DNA from: a virus
Length of the DNA: 49,716 nt
Reading direction: 5' to 3' (one strand)
IMG/VR virus record: IMGVR_UViG_3300038309_000008
Coordinates: 1-49,716 of that record
The notes below the pieces were generated by a model. The model made no database searches. It was given only the letters and a program-made list of their open reading frames with translations, and had not been told where the DNA came from. The number at the start of each line of letters is the position of its first letter. Position 1 is the stretch's first letter. Below, in pieces: positions 40,292 through 47,966 of the stretch. The position numbers and the translations under genes were made by a program.

Positions 40292-41599
40292 TCATTTCAT
40301 AGCGCTAGCTTTGACCAAGAAACTATCTTTGTATGCTTGAGAAAGTTCAAATCCAACAGCAGACATCCCAGCTTGCTCGGCCGCGAAGATGCCACTGCCG
40401 GAGCCTAGGAAAGGAATGCAGATGCGAGATCCTGGAAATGCAAAAGTTTCGTAGATCTCTTTTATCAATTCGACTGGCCGCTCTGTCGGATGAGTCTTCT
40501 TAGTCGGAGGGACAGGCGTGTAGTCAAAAATATTACTTCGTCCAGGCTTTGCAAGCGCAGGCCGACCCTTCCAAGCATAAAAAAACATTTCATAGCTATT
40601 CGCAAGCTTAGTGTCAGGATTTCTAGTTTGTCCAGAAGGCTTAGTCCAAATACCACACATACGAGTCGTTTCAAAGCATGCATTTGATAGCTCCTGAAAG
40701 ATGATTTCGAACCAAGGCTCCGGCGCAAACCAGCAGATGAGCCAGCTATGATCAGCCATGATACGGTAACACTCGGCAAACAGATTAGCTAGGAATACTT
40801 GATACGAGTCAGCAGGAATTTCGTTGTAGTCAGCATTAGTGTCAACGCCAGACTTTTTGACCTCAGTTAAGTCAATAGCATAAGGAGGATCGATCTCGAC
40901 CAAGTGCATCATGTTGTTAGGGATTTGCTTGACTCCGGTGAAAAAGTCTGAAATGATGAAGCGATTTGATAGTTGCTTGATAGATGATTCAGCTTTCGAT
41001 GATTCAAGTTTTTGTGCAATGGCTTGTTTGACAACAGCTTCGTCAATTTTCTTCAGCACCTTGTTTGCATCAGATGCAGTTTTGCAGTTGTCGAATAGCT
41101 CAGGCATTACCTCACGAGCCTGGGCTCGACGTATAGCGTAGGAAACAGCAGCTTTGGTTACACCTCCAATCATAGCACCAGTGTCTTCAAGTCCCCATCC
41201 AGTACCTCCAGGACCAGGTGCTTTCTTTCCATGGATAGCTTGTTGCATATCAGTGATTTCGGAAGTGAGTTTGTCCAACTCCCAGTATTCAAAGTCCTTG
41301 CGGTAGAAGTTCTCGGACTTCTCAATGACCTTCATTTCTAGGTCAGTTAAGTCCTGGTCGTAAATACGAGCTGGGATAACATCTACATTGTTACGTTTGA
41401 GAACAGTATATCGACGCTCGCCGGCGAGGAGAGTATAAGTTCCGTCTTGATTGTCTTTGACTGCCAGCGGTGCGATGAGACCACTTTCCTTCATGTTAGC
41501 TTCAAGATCATCAAGGTTGCCCATCATCTTCCGTGCGCGATCTGAGACGATAATAGCTTCAGTCTGCACCATGCCTACGATTCCAACTTTGATTGTCAT
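40292..41599 (-). CDS. ParB-domain / DNA methyltransferase fusion
   Basis: 435 residues. The N-terminal ParB/Srx-type domain has LIAPLAVKDNQDGTYTLLAG followed by ERRYTVLKR (about 41-69), and a helix-turn-helix-like region to about 165. The C-terminal N6-adenine/N4-cytosine methylase has motif IV DPPY (237-240) and motif I FLGSGSG near the end (about 404-410). Such fusions occur in phages and mobile elements and modify DNA at ParB-selected sites. The start overlaps the upstream stop (TAATG). Confidence 0.88.
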   Translation of the reverse strand: MTIKVGIVGMVQTEAIIVSDRARKMMGNLDDLEANMKESGLIAPLAVKDNQDGTYTLLAGERRYTVLKRNNVDVIPARIYDQDLTDLEMKVIEKSENFYRKDFEYWELDKLTSEITDMQQAIHGKKAPGPGGTGWGLEDTGAMIGGVTKAAVSYAIRRAQAREVMPELFDNCKTASDANKVLKKIDEAVVKQAIAQKLESSKAESSIKQLSNRFIISDFFTGVKQIPNNMMHLVEIDPPYAIDLTEVKKSGVDTNADYNEIPADSYQVFLANLFAECYRIMADHSWLICWFAPEPWFEIIFQELSNACFETTRMCGIWTKPSGQTRNPDTKLANSYEMFFYAWKGRPALAKPGRSNIFDYTPVPPTKKTHPTERPVELIKEIYETFAFPGSRICIPFLGSGSGIFAAEQAGMSAVGFELSQAYKDSFLVKASAMK

Positions 41600-41808
41600 T
41601 AGTTGCCTCCACTAAGAATTTTTAATAGTTCTGCAGCTTGATCTGATGAGACAGCTGGGACTGCCTTGCGAGATTGACGGACTGTTGCTTGCTTTGTAGG
41701 TTTAGAAGGAATACGGCGGCCGAGTCGGATCTGCCGCAGAAGCTCTATTGCATCATCTGTGTTCATATCAACTATTGATTTATAGTTAAGGTCTTCAAGA
41801 TCAGCCAT
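41599..41808 (-). CDS. Small hypothetical protein (69 aa)
   Basis: ATG 41808 has GGAGGTGAAC upstream; an earlier in-frame start is less likely. Acidic helix first (DLEDLNYKSIVDMNTDDAIE), then a basic stretch (RLGRRIPSKPTKQATVRQSR) and a C-terminal helix. It may be a partner of the downstream ParB-methylase fusion. No family recognised. Confidence 0.6.
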   Translation of the reverse strand: MADLEDLNYKSIVDMNTDDAIELLRQIRLGRRIPSKPTKQATVRQSRKAVPAVSSDQAAELLKILSGGN

Positions 41809-42052
41809 TGGAAAGTTCACCTCCTCTCGAAGCATTCTTCATTGTAGGAATTATGTCACGAGGTTTGCATTTTCCAGTGATGAGGAGACCGAGAGACGCT
41901 CCGCCAAATTCTTCTAGGATGTCGAGAACGTCGTCGAGGATATGGGAGAACACAGCCTTGCGAAGACCATAAGTTGCTAACAATCTATCAGCACGCTCTT
42001 TTTGAGCTTCAGTTATTTCGAATATGAAGCGTGGTTTATATTCATCTGACAT
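41801..42052 (-). CDS. Small hypothetical protein (83 aa)
   Basis: PRFIFEITEAQKERADRLLA followed by RKAVFSHILDDVLDILEEFG has the look of a small ribbon-helix-helix DNA-binding protein. TTGGAGGTGACATAA precedes the ATG. It overlaps the next gene by eight bases. Confidence 0.6.
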   Translation of the reverse strand: MSDEYKPRFIFEITEAQKERADRLLATYGLRKAVFSHILDDVLDILEEFGGASLGLLITGKCKPRDIIPTMKNASRGGELSNG

Positions 42053-42057
42053 TTATG

Positions 42058-43266
42058 TCACCTCCAATTTGTCTTAGGCATGATTGCTGCAGGACTGATG
42101 CGGCTTTTGAATGGGATGAGTTGATGAAACAACAGTTCGATGTTACCGTAGATGTCACGATCTGGTTCGAAGCCTAGGTCAAAGAGTGTTTTGACAGTTG
42201 GATTGTAGTAATGGTCTTCAGCTTCCTTACGTGGATTAGGGATGTGGTTAGTAGAGCAGTCATAGTTATTTTTTCTGGCGATGTCTTGAACCATACCAGC
42301 AAGGTCATTTACTGAATGAAGGCTTTCGAATTGATTCCAAGTGCGGTATTCGCCAGGTTTGGGTGGGTTCTCTATTGCAATAGTGAGGCATTGTAAAGCA
42401 TCTTTGAGAGTGAGATAACCACGAGTCTGATTGCCTTTGCCGTAGACTGTAAGAGGATGTCCAATGAGAGCCTGGGCACAGAAGCGGTTAATGACTGTAC
42501 CGAAATACTCGTCGTAATCAAAGCGAGTGAGTAAACGTGGATTTTCTTCATTGTTCAAGCCGAAGAGCACTCCCTGCATAATGTCAGTAGAGCGCAGTCC
42601 CCAGTTGCGACAAGCGAACTCGACGTTGTAGGTATCGTGGACTTTGGAGATGTGGTAGAAGGAACCTGGCTGGCGAGGGAAGAGGAGGCCTGACATAGGG
42701 CAAGTACCACCACATCTGCCATCAGTATTTGGGCAGTCAGATTGGTATCTATTTTGCTTACCTACTCCCCATTTAGGAATCACTCCTTCAGGTATATCAC
42801 AATCAGGTGTACCATACTCACCCATTGTGCCTAGCTTAATCAGATGAGCATCAGGGCAGACAGAGTGCATAGCCCAAAGAACATGAAGCGTACCTATGAC
42901 ATTACCTATCTGTGTCTCAGCTGCTTGGTAAGGACTAATCATGGACCAAGGTGCAGATGGTTGTTCTCCAAGATGGACTATGGTAGCAGGTTGGAAGTCA
43001 TCAAGGATCCTTAGGATGTAATTAGGATCATCTTCTCCGAGAGACACTCTAGCTCGACGAGAGAACAGTTCACGAAATTGTTTAGATAACTCAGCATCAC
43101 GCATCATAGGTGATTCAATAGGTGTGATGGAGTTACCTCCAACGCTGTTTACTCTAGCCCTCCGACTCAAGTTATCAACACCTAAGATTGTATGTCCTTC
43201 ACGCATGAGCTTGATAGCAAGTGGAAATCCAATATAGCCGTCGATTCCAAGAATTATAATTTTCAT
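42058..43266 (-). CDS. sqdB: UDP-sulfoquinovose synthase-like NAD-dependent enzyme
   Basis: 402 residues of the short-chain dehydrogenase/epimerase type. Rossmann loop GIDGYIG (7-13), GVDNLSRR, LGEQPSAPWSMI, KLGTMGEYGTPD and SFYHISKVHD (Tyr204, Lys208) follow the plant/bacterial SQD1 enzymes closely; their version is HFGEQRSAPYSMI, KLGTMGEYGTP and SFYHLSKVHD. SQD1 makes UDP-sulfoquinovose from UDP-glucose and sulfite. A phage copy is unusual and, with the glycosyltransferases, suggests a sulfonated sugar on the virion or host surface. Its ribosome site is inside the upstream mini-gene. Confidence 0.85.
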   Translation of the reverse strand: MKIIILGIDGYIGFPLAIKLMREGHTILGVDNLSRRARVNSVGGNSITPIESPMMRDAELSKQFRELFSRRARVSLGEDDPNYILRILDDFQPATIVHLGEQPSAPWSMISPYQAAETQIGNVIGTLHVLWAMHSVCPDAHLIKLGTMGEYGTPDCDIPEGVIPKWGVGKQNRYQSDCPNTDGRCGGTCPMSGLLFPRQPGSFYHISKVHDTYNVEFACRNWGLRSTDIMQGVLFGLNNEENPRLLTRFDYDEYFGTVINRFCAQALIGHPLTVYGKGNQTRGYLTLKDALQCLTIAIENPPKPGEYRTWNQFESLHSVNDLAGMVQDIARKNNYDCSTNHIPNPRKEAEDHYYNPTVKTLFDLGFEPDRDIYGNIELLFHQLIPFKSRISPAAIMPKTNWR

Positions 43267-43349
43267 CTACTACTACCTCCTGATGAGATTACCATAGCAA
43301 TAAAACATATCACTATTGAAATCAATGATATAATGTCTGAATCGCTCAT
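43263..43349 (-). CDS. 28-residue membrane miniprotein
   Basis: MSDSDIISLISIVICFIAM then VISSGGSSR: one transmembrane segment. ATG 43349 overlaps the deaminase stop (ATGA) and has AAGGAG upstream; its own stop overlaps the start of the SQD1-like gene (ATGA). Overlaps on both sides support real translation. Its role is unknown; it could simply couple translation. Confidence 0.55.
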   Translation of the reverse strand: MSDSDIISLISIVICFIAMVISSGGSSR

Positions 43350-43816
43350 AGCCGAAAGCTCCTTACTTTTATGTTGCATTCTTTAAGCATTTTCTGAGAC
43401 AGTTCATCGTATGGAGATACTTCATCAACAACTATCTCGACAATGCCTGCATTGATTAAGGTTGAGAGACAGCTCTTACATGGGATGCAGCAGTTCATGT
43501 AAAGTGTAGTTCCAATAGTTGTAGCACCAACTCGTGCAGCGTTTGCTATGGCATTGACCTCTGCGTGGACAGCTGGGCAGAGTTCCAGTCCCTGCCCACT
43601 TTTAAGCCCTGCCTTATGCCGTGGACAGACAGGACCACAATGAGGATATCCACGGGGAGGTCCGTTGTAGCCTGTTGAGACAATAGAGTGGTCTCGAACT
43701 AGTAATGTCCCAATTTTACGAGACAGGCAAGGTGACTTTGCAGACACTGCAACACAGATGTCATGGAAGTACCTGTCCCATCTACGCATTCGATCTCCGA
43801 AGTAATTGTTTTCCAT
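43346..43816 (-). CDS. dCMP deaminase-like protein
   Basis: 156 residues. HAEVNAI (84-90) and IPCKSC (111-116) are the catalytic and zinc-binding motifs of the cytidine/deoxycytidylate deaminase family; an additional Cys/His group (HCGPVCPRH, 59-67) fits the structural zinc of phage dCMP deaminases. It would make dUMP for thymidylate synthesis and so also raise the dUMP pool, in a genome whose polymerase carries a UDG domain. TTGGAGGTCTA precedes the ATG. Confidence 0.88.
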   Translation of the reverse strand: MENNYFGDRMRRWDRYFHDICVAVSAKSPCLSRKIGTLLVRDHSIVSTGYNGPPRGYPHCGPVCPRHKAGLKSGQGLELCPAVHAEVNAIANAARVGATTIGTTLYMNCCIPCKSCLSTLINAGIVEIVVDEVSPYDELSQKMLKECNIKVRSFRL

Positions 43817-44121
43817 TAGACCTCCAATCTCTGTATTAGGTTAATTATAGTCATCCTTATTGAATAAACTCTTGATGCCTTCTCATCTATAATTCTTGAT
43901 AACTCACAAGGCTCAGGACAAGCACTTGCAGGACTTAACTTTTCAGGTTCTTGAGCTCTATATGATAAAACTGATGATAGTCTTTCAGCTAGACTTCCTA
44001 CTGATAGCTCTAGATCATCTATGTAACGTGATAACTCACTTACTGAAGTAGGTACCTCTCTTTCACTAGGTACATCTTTTTTAAGTTCAGCTTGCCCTTT
44101 ATTAATGTTTGGATTGTTCAT
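43816..44121 (-). CDS. Hypothetical protein (101 aa)
   Basis: Charged helical sequence (SELSRYIDDLELSVGSLAER, SRVYSIRMTIINLIQRLEV), probably coiled-coil. Strong AAGGAGGAACT before the ATG. Its stop overlaps the deaminase start by one base. No function. Confidence 0.65.
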   Translation of the reverse strand: MNNPNINKGQAELKKDVPSEREVPTSVSELSRYIDDLELSVGSLAERLSSVLSYRAQEPEKLSPASACPEPCELSRIIDEKASRVYSIRMTIINLIQRLEV

Positions 44122-44136
44122 AGTTCCTCCTTAGAT

Positions 44137-44829
44137 TCATTTACTGTTTCTAGAAATAATCAATCGACCAGAATCATCAAAGTTTCCGTGTCCACCACCA
44201 GCGTTAGGTGGAAGCCAAACCACTCCACTGCGCTCAAACACAAGCAAGACTTTTCCAGAGGAAGTGTCTTCGATCTCTACTCTATTATCTCTTTTAATCG
44301 GCTTAAGATTATCCCAGTTCTTTGGTGGTTCTGGAGTTACTTTCTTAATCCAGCCATTGTCAAGCATCCAGCTTTTAACACGGCTCATTGACTGAATCCA
44401 TTTCATAGTGATCTTTTTGAATTCTGCTAGTTCCATATCACTATTCATATAAGGACTATAACATTTGCGAATCCATTCTCCGAAGTAAGCATTCCACTCT
44501 GAACACTCAGGGCCTTTTGGAGCAAGGTCTTCCGGGTTTACGATAGATTCTGGAAGCGTAAGAACAAAGTCAAAAAGAGGAGGCTTCGAGTTTGCTTCTA
44601 ATTCTTCTCTTGATGAGAAGCAGAACTCCTCTTTGATAGTGTCTTTTCTTAGCGAGTTTTCGTCTTTAATTACGTAATAGATTTTCTCTCCGTCTGCGTA
44701 ATCGATGATGTGTCTCCTTGTAACAATGCCTTTTCCACTACTAAAACATGGCAGAAGTGGTACACCTGTTCTGCATTTTACTTCCGAGTAATCAAAATAA
44801 ACTGTATCACCTACATTAAATCTTGTCAT
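44137..44829 (-). CDS. Hypothetical protein (230 aa)
   Basis: The N-terminal part (MTRFNVGDTVYFDYSEVK) looks like a small SH3-like or KOW-type barrel. The middle is helical and the end beta-rich (DTSSGKVLLVFERSGVVWLP). AAAGGAGGACACAAA precedes the ATG. I cannot assign a family. Confidence 0.65.
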   Translation of the reverse strand: MTRFNVGDTVYFDYSEVKCRTGVPLLPCFSSGKGIVTRRHIIDYADGEKIYYVIKDENSLRKDTIKEEFCFSSREELEANSKPPLFDFVLTLPESIVNPEDLAPKGPECSEWNAYFGEWIRKCYSPYMNSDMELAEFKKITMKWIQSMSRVKSWMLDNGWIKKVTPEPPKNWDNLKPIKRDNRVEIEDTSSGKVLLVFERSGVVWLPPNAGGGHGNFDDSGRLIISRNSK

Positions 44830-44850
44830 TTTGTGTCCTCCTTTAATGTG

Positions 44851-45039
44851 TTAAATTCCGGCGCTGCGGACTTTGGCCGTCGCCTGCACTGTCTTGTTAG
44901 CTGATATACACACCGGAACAACACCCATCACACACTCATCACCATCTCCACACTCCTCGCACCACGGATGGGGCGATCTGTGCCCACAAAATGTATTGTT
45001 GCACTGATCTGCATATTGACATATCAAAAAACCGTCCAT
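44851..45039 (-). CDS. Cys-rich zinc-finger miniprotein (62 aa)
   Basis: Start chosen at 45039 because AAGGAG lies eight bases upstream; a longer frame to 45195 has no ribosome site and clashes with the next gene. MDGFLICQYADQCNNTFCGH, then HPWCEECGDGDECV gives seven Cys plus His, enough for two zinc sites. The gene is GC-richer than its surroundings, perhaps acquired. Confidence 0.65.
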   Translation of the reverse strand: MDGFLICQYADQCNNTFCGHRSPHPWCEECGDGDECVMGVVPVCISANKTVQATAKVRSAGI

Positions 45040-45109
45040 TGCATGTCTCCTTCTGCTAACAGTTATTGGACGGACGTTTCCGCCTAACCAGCTAAGTAAT
45101 TTCTCTCCA

Positions 45110-45415
45110 TCACTTCCCCTTCGCCGCCGCGAGTGCGGCGTAGTAGTCGGCTTCGGCCTGTAAAAGTGTTTTATTAAATTCCATAGCGCAAACACAATTC
45201 AGATAAACAAAACCAAGGCGTATCCATGCGCATAACTGTTTGCATTGTTCCCTCCACTCAGTCGCCTCTGCTAATTCCCGCAAACGGGCCTTCAACTCCC
45301 TGATCCGCTCGTTGGCGGCAAGGTGGCTATGGAATAGTTTTGCGAATGAGTCCTCTATGTAGTTACCTATAGTCCAGTCTTGGAGCATGTTTATCTCATC
45401 GTCTGTCAGGATCAT
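45110..45415 (-). CDS. Hypothetical helical protein (101 aa)
   Basis: MILTDDEINMLQDWTIGNYI opens it; the middle (ANERIRELKARLRELAEATE) is coiled-coil and the end is Ala-rich. AAAGGACTGAGCC stands before the ATG. No family recognised. Confidence 0.6.
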   Translation of the reverse strand: MILTDDEINMLQDWTIGNYIEDSFAKLFHSHLAANERIRELKARLRELAEATEWREQCKQLCAWIRLGFVYLNCVCAMEFNKTLLQAEADYYAALAAAKGK

Positions 45416-45418
45416 GGC

Positions 45419-45571
45419 TCAGTCCTTTACCGTGTATGCTTTACCGCACTTCGGACAGATTTTAAACCACCGTCCAGAAGACTCATCGCGGTATATTTCG
45501 CAGTTACGAAACTCGCCAGGAGCAGAAAACTCAAATCCGCAGGAACACTTTTCTTTTGACTGTTCTTTCAT
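45419..45571 (-). CDS. Zinc-ribbon miniprotein (50 aa)
   Basis: CSCGFEFSAPGEFRNCE followed by FKICPKCGKAY: a CxC / Cys / CxxC arrangement typical of a zinc ribbon. AAAGGACTGACCC precedes ATG 45571, almost the same ribosome region as the next gene. Function unknown. Confidence 0.65.
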   Translation of the reverse strand: MKEQSKEKCSCGFEFSAPGEFRNCEIYRDESSGRWFKICPKCGKAYTVKD

Positions 45572-45634
45572 GGGTCAGTCCTTTCGGCGTAGGCGGCCAG
45601 AATCAAAACATGAATATCATAAGCGATCTTTTTG

Positions 45635-45994
45635 CTACCATTTTATGCGAAATATAATATACCCACCTTGTGATATATAGGGCTTGTTGTATGTGTACCC
45701 TAAAGAAGATAGCTCTTTTAATACCATTTCTACGGCTTTTACAATCGCCGGCCTTCTGTCCCTTTTACCGAATGTAATATAATCCCAACAAAATTCGGCG
45801 TACAGTTTATCCGTTGATTCTTCCAAACAAATAGCTATTTTTCGTTTTACCCAGTCATACTCTTCCGTAGCTTCATTATATAGCTTAACGGATTCATTAT
45901 GCAGTTTAGTAGCCTTAATTTTTTCCGCGTCTTCAATCTTTCTACGAGCAATAGAGATAGATCTTTTACGCGCTTCTAAAGCTGTCACAAACAT
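45635..45994 (-). CDS. Coiled-coil hypothetical protein (119 aa)
   Basis: Long basic helices (ALEARKRSISIARRKIEDAE, LHNESVKLYNEATEEYDW) followed by a small alpha/beta end (NKPYISQGGYIIFRIKW). AAGGAAGATAGCTA precedes the ATG. No family recognised. Confidence 0.6.
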   Translation of the reverse strand: MFVTALEARKRSISIARRKIEDAEKIKATKLHNESVKLYNEATEEYDWVKRKIAICLEESTDKLYAEFCWDYITFGKRDRRPAIVKAVEMVLKELSSLGYTYNKPYISQGGYIIFRIKW

Positions 45995-46049
45995 TAGCTA
46001 TCTTCCTTTCTAATTGCTGGCTGGCCGGACGCCACCCCGGCTATTTTTC

Positions 46050-46142
46050 CTATTCCAGTTTCAAACGTAGCCGTCTTTCCGACCAGTCCAGCGTGTCTGC
46101 GACTTTCCACGCCGCCGCCAGCAAAGTTATTGTTAGCAACAT
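46050..46142 (-). CDS. 30-residue hydrophobic miniprotein
   Basis: MLLTITLLAAAWKVADTLDW then SERRLRLKLE: a short hydrophobic start and amphipathic basic tail. Its ATG shares a base with the stop of the upstream gene (TGATG), a classic coupling signal, but no separate ribosome site is seen. Could be a lysis or membrane helper; weakly supported. Confidence 0.4.
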   Translation of the reverse strand: MLLTITLLAAAWKVADTLDWSERRLRLKLE

Positions 46143-46408
46143 CAATAAAATAACTCTATTCCACCATATCCATGTTTTTTAACTTTTCTTGCAAGGTTTT
46201 CATCAAAAGCTGAAAAAAATGAAACTAATTCTAATCCTGTTATAAGTAAAAACCAACAAAAACCACAAAGATATTCTCCCTTATATATAGTATAAATAAG
46301 CATTGGTAAGAAAATAAGTATCGATGATAAGTGAATACCTGCTTGATAACACATTAATGATGGATACCACTTCTTTCCAAATATTATATAAAACCTAAGT
46401 TCGTTCAT
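46142..46408 (-). CDS. Membrane protein with two transmembrane segments (88 aa)
   Basis: Hydrophobic spans at about 27-43 (HLSSILIFLPMLIYTIY) and 48-66 (CGFCWFLLITGLELVSFFS), with a basic C-terminus (ARKVKKHGYGG). It could have a holin-like or superinfection role, but the sequence alone does not say. AAAAGAGGATATAAAT precedes the ATG. Confidence 0.6.
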   Translation of the reverse strand: MNELRFYIIFGKKWYPSLMCYQAGIHLSSILIFLPMLIYTIYKGEYLCGFCWFLLITGLELVSFFSAFDENLARKVKKHGYGGIELFY

Positions 46409-46423
46409 ATTTATATCCTCTTT

Positions 46424-46693
46424 TTAATAAGTCATTTCTTTTACTAATTCTTTATTACAAGGAGCTGTTTTTGTAACATAATCTTGTATTAATTTTTCAC
46501 ATCCTTCTATAGTATCGCTTGTAGCTATTGTTCCGTCTTCAAAATATGAGCAGCTCCAACACCAAAGATTACTTAAACTCTTTTCTTGTATGTAATAATA
46601 ATATCTTCCATCTGAAGTCCTTGTTGATTTTATAATCCTGAACTCTTTAGTAGAGAGTAGTTTTCTAATCTTATTAAAAAAATTGTTTATCAT
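46424..46693 (-). CDS. Hypothetical protein (89 aa)
   Basis: Basic N-terminus (MINNFFNKIRKLLSTKEFRI) then a Tyr/Trp-rich beta part (GRYYYYIQEKSLSNLWCWSC). AAGGGGGTTAT lies before the ATG. No family recognised. Confidence 0.6.
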   Translation of the reverse strand: MINNFFNKIRKLLSTKEFRIIKSTRTSDGRYYYYIQEKSLSNLWCWSCSYFEDGTIATSDTIEGCEKLIQDYVTKTAPCNKELVKEMTY

Positions 46694-46707
46694 ATAACCC
46701 CCTTAAA

Positions 46708-47013
46708 TTATCTATCTTTGGTAACATCTCCATAGCCCTGGTCAGCTATATCCCACCAATCTTTGCCGAGCGGGAAGTTGACGCACCCAGCTGTTATGTT
46801 ATTGTGACTGGTATATGTAAATCTGAATAGTTTCATAACCCTAATCATTTCAGTAGTCTGAGCCATAAAAGCACAAAAAGATGCTATGGCAAATAGCATC
46901 CAGAAGACATGAATGAAATAGTAGAAACCAGAAGACAGTCCCGGCAGCGGTCTTCTGGCCTCATTCTCGTTTCCGTCACCAATCAATTCAGTGTTTCTAT
47001 CCGCTATGTCCAT
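46708..47013 (-). CDS. Single-span membrane protein (101 aa)
   Basis: A polar start (DIADRNTELIGDGNENEARR) precedes one strong transmembrane segment (GFYYFIHVFWMLFAIASFCA), then a polar C-terminal region. GAAGGGTAGCGAAC precedes the ATG. Function unknown. Confidence 0.6.
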   Translation of the reverse strand: MDIADRNTELIGDGNENEARRPLPGLSSGFYYFIHVFWMLFAIASFCAFMAQTTEMIRVMKLFRFTYTSHNNITAGCVNFPLGKDWWDIADQGYGDVTKDR

Positions 47014-47059
47014 GTTCGCTACCCTTCGTTTGATGTTTTAGTTTCGCCGGGAAGAGATG

Positions 47060-47383
47060 TTAGATCTCTCCTGTGTCATTGAGAAGGGCCCAAAGCAGAT
47101 CGCAGTAGTTACGAAGGTCACCTAGCTTTTCCTTCCAGCATTCTGCGCAGTGGTGCATGTCACGAGAGATGTCATCTATCATGTCGTGGATAGAGGTCTC
47201 ATGCTTAATCATCATCCCTGCGAGTGCTTTCTCAGGGATGCAGTTGGATAGTGCAGCAGCACGTTTGAACTGGTTGAGGCGATCCTTGTTACCGCTAGCG
47301 TATTCATTCTGCTTTGCTGCGAGGAGCTTAGTACAGTGATCGTTTAGATCGTCACGAGCACGCATGAATTCTTCGTGGTTCAT
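47060..47383 (-). CDS. Hypothetical helical protein (107 aa)
   Basis: Conserved-looking C-terminal stretch WKEKLGDLRNYCDLLWALLN and an internal AAKQNEYASGNKDRLNQFKR resemble phage proteins sometimes grouped with nucleotide-modification or MazG-like helical families, but I cannot be sure. Two Cys and several His are present mid-chain (MHHCAEC). Confidence 0.6.
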   Translation of the reverse strand: MNHEEFMRARDDLNDHCTKLLAAKQNEYASGNKDRLNQFKRAAALSNCIPEKALAGMMIKHETSIHDMIDDISRDMHHCAECWKEKLGDLRNYCDLLWALLNDTGEI

Positions 47384-47396
47384 AGTGCCTCCGTAA

Positions 47397-47426
47397 ACTG
47401 GCGGGCCTATGTGAGCACCCGCCAGT
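47397..47426 (-). terminator. Possible rho-independent terminator
   Basis: ACTGGCGGG (47397-47405) pairs perfectly with CCCGCCAGT (47418-47426); the minus strand continues with TTTACGG. It follows gene 47438-47857. The T-run is short, so the call is moderate. Confidence 0.6.
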
Positions 47427-47437
47427 CTGAGTTATGA

Positions 47438-47857
47438 TTATTTACCAGTGATGTACTTGGAGACAGTGTTCTGATCACCGTACTCGTCTGACTTGCGAAC
47501 GCCGAGAATGACCCAGCATTCCATGCCAACAAGGTCGTCGGTCCAGCTGAATGGTCGGCTGTAGTCGAGGCCAATGGCTTCAGCAAACAGTTTGAACTTC
47601 CGAACGCTCCGCTGAAATTCCTTTTCTGTCAACTTGTCTCGGTCAGCAAGGTCCCAGAAGAAATCGTTGAACTCGATAACCATAGGGTCAGAAGGTACAT
47701 CGAACACAGTGGAATACCACTGCGCTCCGTTCTTGTCGCTAATCCCTTCACGCACAGAGATAATACGAGCTTTGACTTCGGCTCCACGAGGAAGAGTCTT
47801 GGGTTCTGGAGCGTCTTTGATCTGGCCTTCGAGGTCGCTGTAATCGGTAAGTGACAT
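47438..47857 (-). CDS. DUF669-like protein, possible single-strand DNA-binding partner
   Basis: 139 residues. LPRGAEVKARIISVREGISD and later FKLFAEAIGLDYSRPF and MECWVILGVRKSDEYGDQN match the DUF669 phage family, whose genes typically sit next to Sak4/RecA-like recombinases and Cas4-like nucleases. That is exactly its position here. The family is thought to act in DNA recombination or replication. AAAAGGAGAAACACC precedes the ATG. Confidence 0.75.
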   Translation of the reverse strand: MSLTDYSDLEGQIKDAPEPKTLPRGAEVKARIISVREGISDKNGAQWYSTVFDVPSDPMVIEFNDFFWDLADRDKLTEKEFQRSVRKFKLFAEAIGLDYSRPFSWTDDLVGMECWVILGVRKSDEYGDQNTVSKYITGK

Positions 47858-47886
47858 TGGTGTTTCTCCTTTTTGGAAATAGATTG

Positions 47887-47901
47887 TTAAATTAATTGAC
47901 G
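47887..47901. repeat. Dispersed palindromic element, copy 13
   Basis: GTTAAATTAATTGAC with AGATT before and GGACT after, 30 bp upstream of the leftward gene starting at 47857. Confidence 0.8.
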
Positions 47902-47951
47902 GACTTTTTTAATACAATTAGTTAGCGCAAATTCACCTCCCTTTTTAGTCG

Positions 47952-47966
47952 GTTAATTTATTTAAC
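47952..47966. repeat. Dispersed palindromic element, copy 14
   Basis: GTTAATTTATTTAAC with GTCG before and GGTC after. On the minus strand it encodes the last codons and the TAA stop of gene 47958-48791, as copy 11 does for the giant gene. Confidence 0.8.

Noticed and set aside
44851-45195. 114-residue version of the Cys-rich gene
   Set aside because: Its upstream part overlaps the end of 45110-45415 and lacks a ribosome site; the 62-residue form from 45039 has AAGGAG.
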